DNA of 64,000 nt from Chloroflexota bacterium. GTDB taxonomy: Bacteria; Chloroflexota; UBA6077; CF-72. The stretch spans positions 186,001-250,000 of the forward strand of contig JACPOP010000014.1 in the NCBI GenBank assembly GCA_016191465.1, read 5' to 3'. Within the stretch, counting starts at the first letter, position 1, and every line of letters begins with the position of its first letter. Under the pieces are notes generated by a model. It was not told the origin of the DNA, did no database searches, and worked only from the letters and a program-made list of their open reading frames with translations. Made by a program: the position numbers and the translations under genes. This document shows, piece after piece, positions 7,759 to 15,483 of the stretch.

Positions 7759-10188
7759 TCACACTTCCGTTTCCCACGCGATCTCGCCCAGGTACCGGAC
7801 CATCGCCTGCCGTGAGAGAAACGCGGTCACAAAGACAAGCTCTGCCGTCGAGGCCGCGAAGAGTTGCTTCAACTCCTCTCGGCGCTTTGGATTCACCGGT
7901 CCGTGACTCGTGACTGCTTCGATCAGCACGAGCCACGACTTTTCCCGGTAGGAGACGATGACATCGGGCATCTTGCCGTGCTCTTCGATGTGCACGCCGA
8001 GACCCGCGAGCCCCTCGTGGTCATAGAACGCCCACTTCTCGCCGGTGTCGCCCACGTACAGCAGATCGGCTCCAGGCGTAAAGCGCCCACAGAATTCATG
8101 AATAATCCGCTCGACCAGCACGTTCTGACCACCCGGCGACAGCGTGAGGATCTGCCCGTCGCGGAGAACAATCGGGATTCGCTGCATCTCGCGCTCCTGC
8201 GCCCAACGATGTGCGAGGGTCTCGCGGGTCGCGAGGTAGGTCTGAAGGCTCGCGTCCCACTCAGCCGAGCCATAGGTCCGCAGCAGGTCGAGCGCGCCCG
8301 GCTCTATCTGATAGACGGTCTGGCCGCTGTTCGTGGGACGGTTGGATTTGTCCGGATTGATGAAGATCATCCCCGCCAGGAGAAACTGATGTACCGTCTC
8401 GCGACGAACGGTTTCCCGCGAGTTTGGTGCGTAACTCTTGCCGTAGCGCTCGCGGAAGAACTCCATCATCGGCGTGATACCGACCAGCGGATCGCGCGCC
8501 TCAGACCAAGGGCTTTCCGGCCCCAGGTCCAGGAGCGAGAGCAGGGTCAGCGCGGAGCGCACTTGCCGCTGTTGACTGGGGAATCCGAGCGCCGCCAGCA
8601 CGTCGAGCGCCTCGTCGATGCGCCGCTTTGCCAGCACCGGGTCAGCGGTGCCCTGGCCGTTCTCTGCCATCGCCACAAGCTCCCTTTCGATCAGAGCGTC
8701 CAGCGCGTTTTGCGTGAGAAGCTCATCGCCCACACCCACCCCGAGCCGCTCCAGAGCAGCGCGGTCAGGGTAGCCAAGGCTCCGGAGATCCGCGGCGTTG
8801 ACCTGGGTGTGCCCATTGAATTGGCGGAAGAATTCATCGACGAGTGTAGAGTTCAGGAACGCCGCGAGTCCCTTTGCCAGTGCAAGCGGCAGCCCTCGGC
8901 CGTGCTGGTGGTAGTAGTTCAGATGGTTCTCGAACCCTACGGGACCACTCCATCCGATTCGACCGGGGTTGTAGATCGCGGCCACGATGCGGCGCTGCTC
9001 TTCCTTGGCCGTGAAGCGCTTCGTCAGCACGTACACGCCGTTCGGAACTGTCTGCGGCTCCGTGTAGTCGTCGATAGCAAGCGCGTTTGGCTTGCGCCCA
9101 TGCAACTTTGGCCAGGCGACGTAGTTGCCGTCGAAGTGGCTCGGATAGATGAGCGGCACGGTGCCGCCCGCCATCACATCCCGCAGGTAGTCCTCGGCTC
9201 GGAAGTCGACGACACGGCCAGTAGACACCCCCAGACCGAGGTCGTCGAGCTTCGCGGTGAAGTGCCCCATCCGCTCCGCGATGCGTTGACCAAGCTCGTC
9301 CGCGACGAGGTACATCACGAGATCCGGATGACTCTGGCTCACAAGCCGCTCAAACGGGACGTCGCACTGGGTAAAGGCCTCGTCGGAGGGGCCCGCACTC
9401 GACGAGACGGTAACGGTCTCGGGCTGCTCGCCGCCCCGCACAGCCCGGAAGATGACGTTCTCTTGAAGTACGCCATCATCCCGGAATGCCGATGTCCGCG
9501 ATTCAAAGATGTGGAACCGTGTCACCGCCAGATCGCGCAATAGCCACTCGCGGAACGGACGGAAGTACGAGCCGCTACAGAAGCTCCGCGGGGTGATCGC
9601 GACCATCTGGCCGCCGGGTATCAGGAGCTTTCCGGCGATCGTCACGAACGCCGCATAGAGATTACTCGTCTCCATCCCAACCCGACGTAGCAGGCGCCGG
9701 GGATCCGAATCCGTGTTGATCTTCTTATACGGCGGGTTCAGGATCGCCCCGTCAAGCTGCGGGGCCACTCGACTGCTGAAGAGATCCGTCGTCACCATTT
9801 CGACGCCAGCCCGGATGAAGTCTTCGACGTAGACCGTCGCGGCGAACCGCACACCGGCCGTCGCGCAGGCGAATTCGCACAGCGCGAAGGTTTCCCTCAA
9901 GTATTCGGCGAGCCCAGGATCAAGCTCGAAGGCTGTGACCTCGATCCGCTCTGGTCGCACGGGCCGCGAGCACAATTCGGCCACAAGTGCCGCGGAGAGC
10001 GAGCCGACCCCTGCTCCGGGGTCTAAAAATCGAAAGACTGGTCCGGAGGAGGCGAAGAGCCCGGCCATGAGCCGCGCCACCGGCGCGGGGGTGAGAAACT
10101 GACCGAGCTCGGACTGCCGTTTCGGGTCCAGACGACGTGCGGCGTCGAGCCGCAGCAGATCGACGCGGTCCACCAGGGTGGCAGCCAT
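7759..10188 (-). CDS. Single-chain restriction-modification enzyme: N6-adenine methylase fused to a BsuBI/PstI-type endonuclease
   Basis: From an ATG at 10188 the protein has 809 residues. The N-terminal methylase has LGQFLTP at about 29-34, the SAM-binding motif FLDPGAGVG at about 55-62 and the catalytic NPPY at 151-154, which marks an amino-methyltransferase of the Eco57I/M.BsuBI kind. The middle resembles the winged-helix N-terminal domain of BsuBI/PstI nucleases (RETVHQFLLAGMIFINPD, SNRPTNS). The C-terminal 72 residues match the nuclease core (KMPDV, LIEAVTSHGPV, VFVTAF, IAWETEV). BsuBI and PstI cut CTGCAG and normally have separate methylase and nuclease genes; here both lie on one chain. 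A longer frame reaches 10407, but that stretch is low-complexity and overlaps a palindromic repeat, so I prefer 10188. Confidence 0.85.
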   Translation of the reverse strand: MAATLVDRVDLLRLDAARRLDPKRQSELGQFLTPAPVARLMAGLFASSGPVFRFLDPGAGVGSLSAALVAELCSRPVRPERIEVTAFELDPGLAEYLRETFALCEFACATAGVRFAATVYVEDFIRAGVEMVTTDLFSSRVAPQLDGAILNPPYKKINTDSDPRRLLRRVGMETSNLYAAFVTIAGKLLIPGGQMVAITPRSFCSGSYFRPFREWLLRDLAVTRFHIFESRTSAFRDDGVLQENVIFRAVRGGEQPETVTVSSSAGPSDEAFTQCDVPFERLVSQSHPDLVMYLVADELGQRIAERMGHFTAKLDDLGLGVSTGRVVDFRAEDYLRDVMAGGTVPLIYPSHFDGNYVAWPKLHGRKPNALAIDDYTEPQTVPNGVYVLTKRFTAKEEQRRIVAAIYNPGRIGWSGPVGFENHLNYYHQHGRGLPLALAKGLAAFLNSTLVDEFFRQFNGHTQVNAADLRSLGYPDRAALERLGVGVGDELLTQNALDALIERELVAMAENGQGTADPVLAKRRIDEALDVLAALGFPSQQRQVRSALTLLSLLDLGPESPWSEARDPLVGITPMMEFFRERYGKSYAPNSRETVRRETVHQFLLAGMIFINPDKSNRPTNSGQTVYQIEPGALDLLRTYGSAEWDASLQTYLATRETLAHRWAQEREMQRIPIVLRDGQILTLSPGGQNVLVERIIHEFCGRFTPGADLLYVGDTGEKWAFYDHEGLAGLGVHIEEHGKMPDVIVSYREKSWLVLIEAVTSHGPVNPKRREELKQLFAASTAELVFVTAFLSRQAMVRYLGEIAWETEV

Positions 10189-10345
10189 CGAGTTGGCAGG
10201 GGTGAAGCGTGGCGGGTCTGCGATCACGGAGAAGGACTCCAGTGTATGGAGCGGCCCCGTGAGCTCACCGACCGCCGGCTTCACGGCCGCACCAGTGCTC
10301 GCCAGGTCCACCTGAGAGCCGCGCCGCCGCGAAGTGCGAGACCCC

Positions 10346-10410
10346 TGGGTGCGCGGGCGTCCCGCCCGCTTCGTCGCCCGCGTGGGACGGGCCAGAGGCC
10401 CGCGCACCCA
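10346..10410. repeat. Intergenic GC-rich palindrome (REP-like)
   Basis: Perfect 13-base outer arms, TGGGTGCGCGGGC (10346-10358) and its complement (10398-10410), enclose a partly complementary interior containing GTCCCGCCCGC and GTGGGACGGGC. It lies upstream of the restriction-modification gene and before the PHP phosphatase gene, between divergent genes. The structure resembles REP-type elements of GC-rich bacteria. I see no second copy in this window. Confidence 0.6.
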
Positions 10411-10530
10411 GACGACGGTGCGAACACGCTTGCCTGAACCAAATCCTCCCGACCGCCCCTGGAAGAATCTATCACGGGGCTCGGGCCGCCTGGATCACCA
10501 CGGGTACTATCAGGGCAGGAACTCCTTGCC

Positions 10531-11370
10531 GTGCAGCTTCCGAATGGACTTACCGCATTGGTGGACTACCACGTTCACACGGCTCGGTGCGGCCACGCCG
10601 TTGGCGCCATGGAAGCGTATGTCGAGAAGGCGATCGAGGCCGGCTTGAAGGAGCTGGGCTTCTCGGACCACCTGTACCTGTACTGGTTGCCCGAGGGCGA
10701 CCGTGATCCCGAGCTGGGCATGGCCGAATGGGAGCTGGACTTCTACGTGGAGGACGTCGAGCGCTGCCGCGCGCGCTACGCCACGGACGTGACCATTCGG
10801 CTCTCCACGGAGGCCGACTTCATTCCCGGGCACGAGCAGACGCTGGAGCGCGTGCTCGCCCGATATGACTGGGATTACGTACTCGGGAGCGTCCACTTTG
10901 TGGATGGCTGGGGCCTGGACCAGAGCCGCTACCTGGACGGCTACGAGCGCTGGGACGTGAACGCGCTCTACGCCCGCTACTTCGACCTCATGGGCCAGGC
11001 GGCCGAGACGCGGTTCTTCGACACCATGGGCCATATCGACCTGGTGAAGAAGTTCGGCCATCGCCCGACGCTGGACCAGGCGGAGAACCACCGGACACTG
11101 GCCGAGCGCTTTGCCCGCGCCGGGGTGTGCGTGGAAGTGAACACTGCCGGATTGCGCAAACCCGTCGCCGAAACTTATCCCCACCCGGACCTGCTGCGGG
11201 CGTGCCACCAGGCGGGCGTACCTGTCACTTTTGGCTCGGATGCCCACGCGCCGGAGCAGGTGGCCCTGGACTTTGCCACGGCCGCTCGTCTCATGCGCGC
11301 GGCGGGCTACGCGGACTACCTGGCGTACCGTGGCCGCAACCGTTCCCCTCATCCGCTGCCGCCGGACTGA
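10531..11370 (+). CDS. PHP-family phosphatase, histidinol-phosphatase-like
   Basis: A 279-residue PHP-domain metallohydrolase. The metal-binding pattern is clear: DYHVHTARCGHA near residues 12-23, EADF near 92, GSVHF near 121, DTMGHIDL near 165 and FGSDAH near 236. The overall order and length fit HisJ/HisK-type histidinol-phosphate phosphatases, which dephosphorylate L-histidinol phosphate in histidine synthesis. The start is GTG at 10531. No other histidine gene is nearby, so the substrate rests on family resemblance and a general phosphoesterase remains possible. The gene is divergent from the restriction-modification gene and convergent with the MFS gene downstream. Confidence 0.8.
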   Translation: MQLPNGLTALVDYHVHTARCGHAVGAMEAYVEKAIEAGLKELGFSDHLYLYWLPEGDRDPELGMAEWELDFYVEDVERCRARYATDVTIRLSTEADFIPGHEQTLERVLARYDWDYVLGSVHFVDGWGLDQSRYLDGYERWDVNALYARYFDLMGQAAETRFFDTMGHIDLVKKFGHRPTLDQAENHRTLAERFARAGVCVEVNTAGLRKPVAETYPHPDLLRACHQAGVPVTFGSDAHAPEQVALDFATAARLMRAAGYADYLAYRGRNRSPHPLPPD

Positions 11371-11454
11371 GGGACGAGGTCCGGCAGGTGGGCTCCAGCT
11401 CGCCGTCCGCCGCGCGGTGCTCAGGCCATGGGCCGGACTGCAACGAGGTCCGGC

Positions 11455-12666
11455 CTACTTGAGCGCGCCGCGCTTCGCGGCCACGAGCACCAGGCCGGCG
11501 ATCAGCGGCAGGAGCGCCACGGCGTACATCGCCTTGTAGCCGGCCGCGGAGGCAATCGCGCCGCTGAGGGCGGAGCCCAGGCCGGTGGCCACTTGAAACC
11601 ACAGCGAGTAGCTGGCCATGGCGGCGCCGCGCCGGCGCGGATTCGATTGGTCGATCGCCAGCGCCATCGTCGCGGGTTGGTGCAACGTCTGGCCTATCGA
11701 GAACGCGACGCCTCCCAGGACGAGCGAGCCGAGGTCAGATGCCCCCCACAGCATCGCGGTCCCCAGCAGGGCAAACGAGAGTCCGCCGGCCATCGCCGGG
11801 CCGCGTCCCCAGCGGTCGGAGGCTCCGCCAACGACCGCGCGCGTGGCGAGGGAGGTGAGGCCGGACGCCAGGTAGAACCAACCCGTGCTCGCCACTGGGA
11901 CCCCCAGGGTTCGTGCGTACAGTGGCACAAAGGTCGTGACCGCGGGACTCGCCAACATCATGCACAGCAGCAGCATGGACGCGAGCATTACGCCTGGGTC
12001 GAAGAAGCGCGCCAGCACGCCGCCGTCGGATGACGCCCGGATGGACGTGGAGTGGGACTCGATCCCGATGCCAGCAGGCAGCAGTAGTGCGAGCGCGCCC
12101 ACCATCAGTCCCGCGAGCGCCGCGACCAGGAACACGGCCGGATAGCCGCCGTCCGGTCCGCCACCGACCTCGAGCAACCACAGAGCGAACGGGGGCGTAA
12201 TCGAAAGCGCCAAACTCTGAAACAGGCCCACGTAGCTGGCGGCCTCGCCACGACGAGCGGGCGGTGCCACGTGCGCTAGGAGCGTATTACCGCCCGTATT
12301 GAAGGCCGACCATCCCACCCCGCGCACAGCGTTCACGGCCGCCACGACCCAGATCTGGGGAACCGCGAGGGCCGCTGTCGGGAGCGCCAGCAAGAGGCCA
12401 CCCATGCCGAGGATCCCGCGCACGCTCCAGGTATCGGTCCAGTAGCCGATCAGCGGCCGGATCCCAAAGCTGGTGATGCTGAACCCGGCCAGGACCAGAC
12501 CTACCGTGAGCTCGTCATAACCCAGTGACGTGACGAATAGGGGGATGAGCGGCGTGAGCATCCCGAAGTGCCCGTAGGAGAGGAATTGCGCTAGCGAGAG
12601 CAGGGCAAAGGTGCGAGTCCAGATCGGCTGGGCAGCCTCGCCGACTGGCACAGTCTGCTCACGCAC
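11455..12666 (-). CDS. MFS transporter
   Basis: A 403-residue protein with twelve hydrophobic segments in the usual 6+6 arrangement. The cytoplasmic loop after helix 2 reads RPLIGYWTDTWSVRG, a variant of the MFS GxxxDRxGRR motif, and the equivalent loop of the second half reads VVGGASDRWGRGPAM. The N-terminal half is similar in style to putative drug or metabolite exporters. No substrate can be inferred. The start is GTG at 12666. It stands alone on the minus strand, facing the PHP gene. Confidence 0.85.
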   Translation of the reverse strand: MREQTVPVGEAAQPIWTRTFALLSLAQFLSYGHFGMLTPLIPLFVTSLGYDELTVGLVLAGFSITSFGIRPLIGYWTDTWSVRGILGMGGLLLALPTAALAVPQIWVVAAVNAVRGVGWSAFNTGGNTLLAHVAPPARRGEAASYVGLFQSLALSITPPFALWLLEVGGGPDGGYPAVFLVAALAGLMVGALALLLPAGIGIESHSTSIRASSDGGVLARFFDPGVMLASMLLLCMMLASPAVTTFVPLYARTLGVPVASTGWFYLASGLTSLATRAVVGGASDRWGRGPAMAGGLSFALLGTAMLWGASDLGSLVLGGVAFSIGQTLHQPATMALAIDQSNPRRRGAAMASYSLWFQVATGLGSALSGAIASAAGYKAMYAVALLPLIAGLVLVAAKRGALK

Positions 12667-12903
12667 GCGCCCTACCGTAACGGTAGCGACGGGTCGCTCG
12701 GCACCCGAGGCCGTCGGGGCCGGTCCATCCGGCCGGGCGCGGTGGGCTCAGTCGGGTGGCAGTCCACGTGACCGATACTGACAATGGTTGGACCGCGCCC
12801 GTCCAGGCCGCATGTCGGGCCGAGTCGATGGACCGAAGATGCTGCCCGACGTACTCCGCGCGGATTCCCAGACACACGACGGAGGTTGGTTCATTCCACT
12901 GCT

Positions 12904-13170
12904 ATGTGTACGTACATCAACCAAGAGGCGCCCATCGCGGGGAGTGGCAAGGGTCCCCAGGGATGGTTTCAGGTTACGAGGGCAAGCATCGGGTTCGACC
13001 ACCCGGTACACGCGCCGTACGGCCACGCGATGCTGCTCGACTTCTCGAATCCGGCGCTTGGCCCGGCGGCGCGGGTGGCGGTCGAGATGAACGTCACGTC
13101 TGCACGGGCGCTCGTGCAAACGTTGCAGGCCACCATCGACGCCGCCGAAGCGAGCGGCGTCGCGGAATAA
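12904..13170 (+). CDS. DUF6295 family protein
   Basis: An 88-residue protein from an ATG at 12904, beginning MCTYINQEAPIAGSGKG and continuing with GWFQVTRASIGFDHP and ARVAVEMNVTSARALVQTL. These blocks match what I know of the DUF6295 family, small soluble proteins of unknown function. The frame is open 120 bases further upstream, but family members begin with MCTYI, which decides the start. The gene lies 81 bases before the dienelactone-hydrolase-like gene in the same direction. Confidence 0.72.
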   Translation: MCTYINQEAPIAGSGKGPQGWFQVTRASIGFDHPVHAPYGHAMLLDFSNPALGPAARVAVEMNVTSARALVQTLQATIDAAEASGVAE

Positions 13171-13251
13171 CGGCACGCCTACCCACCGCGCGGCATGCTC
13201 CTAGTGAGCGTGCCGGAAACTGCCCACAGGAAACGGAGAACCATCAACCCC

Positions 13252-14034
13252 ATGGCCCAGTGGAATCAGCTCAGCACCGATGCCCATTCGGGGCTTCTCG
13301 CCGAGGTCATCACCTACCCCGGCCAGGGCGGCGACCTTGTCCACGCCTACTTCGCCAGGCCGGCGGGGCCGGGCCCGCACCCGAGCATTGTCCTCGTCCA
13401 CCATGCACCCGGCTGGGACGAGCTCTACCGTGAGATGGCGTACCGCCTGGCCAACCACGGCTATACCGTGCTCGCTCCAGACCTGTACTGCCGCGTGGCC
13501 CACGGGGCGCCCGACGACATCGGAGCCCAGGTGCGCGCCGCGGGAATGATGCCGGACGATACGGTGGTCGGCGACCTGGCAGCGGCCATGCGGTACCTGC
13601 GGTCGCTGCCGACCAGCAATGGCAAGGTCGGCATCATTGGCTCGTGCTCGGGCGGGCGCCATGCGTTCCTGGCCGCGTGCCGCACCCCTGGTGGGTTCGA
13701 CGCCGTGGCGGACCTCTGGGGCGGCCGCGTGGTGGCGAGCGCGGAGGAGCTCACGCCGAAGATGCCAGTGGCACCCCTCGACTACACCGGCGACCTGTCA
13801 GCCCCGCTGCTGGGAATCTTCGGCAACGACGATCAGAACCCTTCGCCGTCGCACGTGGATGCCCTTGAGGCTGCGCTCAAGCAGCACGGCAAGTCGTACG
13901 AGTTTCATCGCTACGATGGGGCGGGCCACGGATTCTTCTACTACGACCGCACCGCTTACCGGCAGCAGCAGGCGATGGATGGCTGGAGCAAGGTGTTCGC
14001 CTTCTTCGACCAGCACCTCGTCGGTCAGCGGTAG
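13252..14034 (+). CDS. Dienelactone hydrolase family protein
   Basis: A 260-residue alpha/beta hydrolase from an ATG at 13252, preceded by a purine-rich AGGAAACGGAGA stretch. The nucleophile elbow is GSCSGG, with Cys in place of the usual Ser as in true dienelactone hydrolases. The acid lies in the DDQNPSPSH region and the catalytic His in GAGHGFFYY. The family hydrolyses enol-lactones in the chlorocatechol and beta-ketoadipate pathways, but many members have other ester or lactone substrates. There is no aromatic-degradation operon next to it, so the substrate is open. An inverted-repeat element follows the stop. Confidence 0.83.
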   Translation: MAQWNQLSTDAHSGLLAEVITYPGQGGDLVHAYFARPAGPGPHPSIVLVHHAPGWDELYREMAYRLANHGYTVLAPDLYCRVAHGAPDDIGAQVRAAGMMPDDTVVGDLAAAMRYLRSLPTSNGKVGIIGSCSGGRHAFLAACRTPGGFDAVADLWGGRVVASAEELTPKMPVAPLDYTGDLSAPLLGIFGNDDQNPSPSHVDALEAALKQHGKSYEFHRYDGAGHGFFYYDRTAYRQQQAMDGWSKVFAFFDQHLVGQR

Positions 14035-14050
14035 GGGCAACGAGGCGTCA

Positions 14051-14167
14051 GGTGAGGACGAGTTGCAAGTTCCAAGTTCCAAGTAGGAGACGGATCCTTC
14101 GCTTCGCTCAAGGATGACACCGACACTTCGTCTCCTTGGAACTTGGAACTCGGAACTCGTCCTCACC
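14051..14167. repeat. Dispersed palindromic repeat, copy A (also a likely bidirectional terminator)
   Basis: Outer arms GGTGAGGACGAG (14051-14062) and its exact complement (14156-14167) enclose tandem AGTTCCA/TTGGAACT tracts and a core with ATCCTTCGCTTCGCTCAAGG. It sits between two convergent genes and covers the stop codon of the minus-strand lipoprotein gene. The core is nearly identical, in inverse orientation, to the element at 47546-47674. Confidence 0.82.
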
Positions 14168-15302
14168 GGGCGTAGCCGGTCAGCTCGACGTAACCGACGC
14201 CGTTGGCGCCCTGCGCGCCCTCGGAGCGAATCGTCACCGCGCCTTCCCAGTAGGTAGGTCCCGCCTGCCCGTTCGAGCCCGGGAAGTACAGCTCCTGATT
14301 TTTGACCGCCGGCTCCACGCGCAGGCGGAGCTGCTGGGAAGGGATCTCGATCAGCCAGCCGGAGGGGTACGTGGCGCCCGTGTTTGGACTCGTCCACCGA
14401 TCCAACACGTCGATCCGCACCGCGCCTGGCGGAATGTCGCCCACGGAACCGTCGGCGGCGACCTGGCTGCCGTAGACGGCCGTGGTCTGTCCGTCGGGCG
14501 CCCGCAGCACGTACAGCATCAGCTCCGTTTGGTCCTCGAGTTGGACGCTGAACCAGTCCCAGCCGCCGGACTCTGCCACCACGAAGTTGCCCCACTGGTG
14601 GTCCATCCAGGCCTGGCCCGTGACTCGCTGGGGGGTGCCGTCTGGCATGCGGAGGGAGCCGCTGGCATCGATGCGGGTGCGTGAGTAGTAGTAGGACCCA
14701 CCCGCGTCGCCGTAGTTGATGTACCCGCCGCTGTGCAGGACAGGCGGCTTCAGGTCGCGGAGCTGCAACGACAGGCCGAACGGCGCTTCTGCGCCAGGAC
14801 CCGTGGCCATCTGCGCTTCGATGAAGTCCTGGCCGTTGGTAGAGCTCAGCCGCCAGCCGCCCACGGTGAAATCGAAGCCGGGCTGGAATGCGCCGCTGAC
14901 CGAGCGTGCCTGATGGCTGAAGCGCTGCCCGCCGATGTCGGTAACGGCGAAGTGGGCGAGGTATCCCGTGGGGGAGTCTAGCCGGTTGACCTGAAAGACG
15001 GTGAACTCGAAGCCGTACTCGGCACCCGAATCGGTGCGGAGCTGACCGGTGTAGTACCACCACTCGATCAGCGAATCGTGCGAGCCGGCATCACGCGGGA
15101 ACGAGATGGCCGGCACAGGCGTCGGAGCGGGTGTCGGAACCGCCGGCAGGGGGCGTCCGACTGGCGAGCAGGCGGCGAGCAGCAGCGAGGGGACGAGGAG
15201 CGCGGCCACGGCACGGCGGCCCGTTCGTGGGAGGAACGGGTAGGAGCTACTGGTCCAACACCCGAGCTTTGCCGCGATGTCATGCTGAGCGGAGCGAAGC
15301 AT
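14163..15302 (-). CDS. Lipocalin-like/CrtC-type secreted lipoprotein
   Basis: A protein of about 379 residues with a lipoprotein signal: the hydrophobic AALLVPSLLLAAC ends in a lipobox Cys. A Pro/Thr-rich linker follows, then a domain with SLIEWWYYTGQL, AHFAVTD, MDHQWGNFVVAESGGWDWFSVQL and YWEGAVTI. These blocks fit the AttH/CrtC-like (carotenoid 1,2-hydratase-related) lipocalin family. The start is uncertain. The first upstream ATG (15302) lies inside a dispersed repeat at 15276-15310 and would give a long polar leader, while a GTG at 15209 would give a very short signal. It is probably membrane-anchored outside the cytoplasm, possibly binding a lipid or hydrophobic ligand. Confidence 0.75.
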   Translation of the reverse strand: MLRSAQHDIAAKLGCWTSSSYPFLPRTGRRAVAALLVPSLLLAACSPVGRPLPAVPTPAPTPVPAISFPRDAGSHDSLIEWWYYTGQLRTDSGAEYGFEFTVFQVNRLDSPTGYLAHFAVTDIGGQRFSHQARSVSGAFQPGFDFTVGGWRLSSTNGQDFIEAQMATGPGAEAPFGLSLQLRDLKPPVLHSGGYINYGDAGGSYYYSRTRIDASGSLRMPDGTPQRVTGQAWMDHQWGNFVVAESGGWDWFSVQLEDQTELMLYVLRAPDGQTTAVYGSQVAADGSVGDIPPGAVRIDVLDRWTSPNTGATYPSGWLIEIPSQQLRLRVEPAVKNQELYFPGSNGQAGPTYWEGAVTIRSEGAQGANGVGYVELTGYAR

Positions 15303-15310
15303 CCGTCTCG
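15276..15310. repeat. Dispersed repeat, short copy D
   Basis: The segment contains GTCATGCTGAGCGGAGCGAA followed by GCATCCGTCTCG, matching the core of the elements at 14051-14167 and 47546-47674 (CATCCTTGAGCGGAGCGAAGGATCCGTCTC-like) with a few changes. The flanking TTGGAACTT tracts are absent. It lies upstream of the lipocalin-like gene and provides its first in-frame ATG. Confidence 0.6.
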
Positions 15311-15483
15311 TTGCATCTCGGCAGTTCCACTGTGGCCAACAACTCATGGGTCGGTTGGCAGGCCGCGTGGCATTCCCGCGCGACCCCTCCGACTCCCTCC
15401 GGCCTGGTGCCATGGCATCGTTCATGCCAAGTGCCCCACGAGCCCACCGAAGGCGGAGGCCCGCCGCGGCGTGGTCCAGGCGA

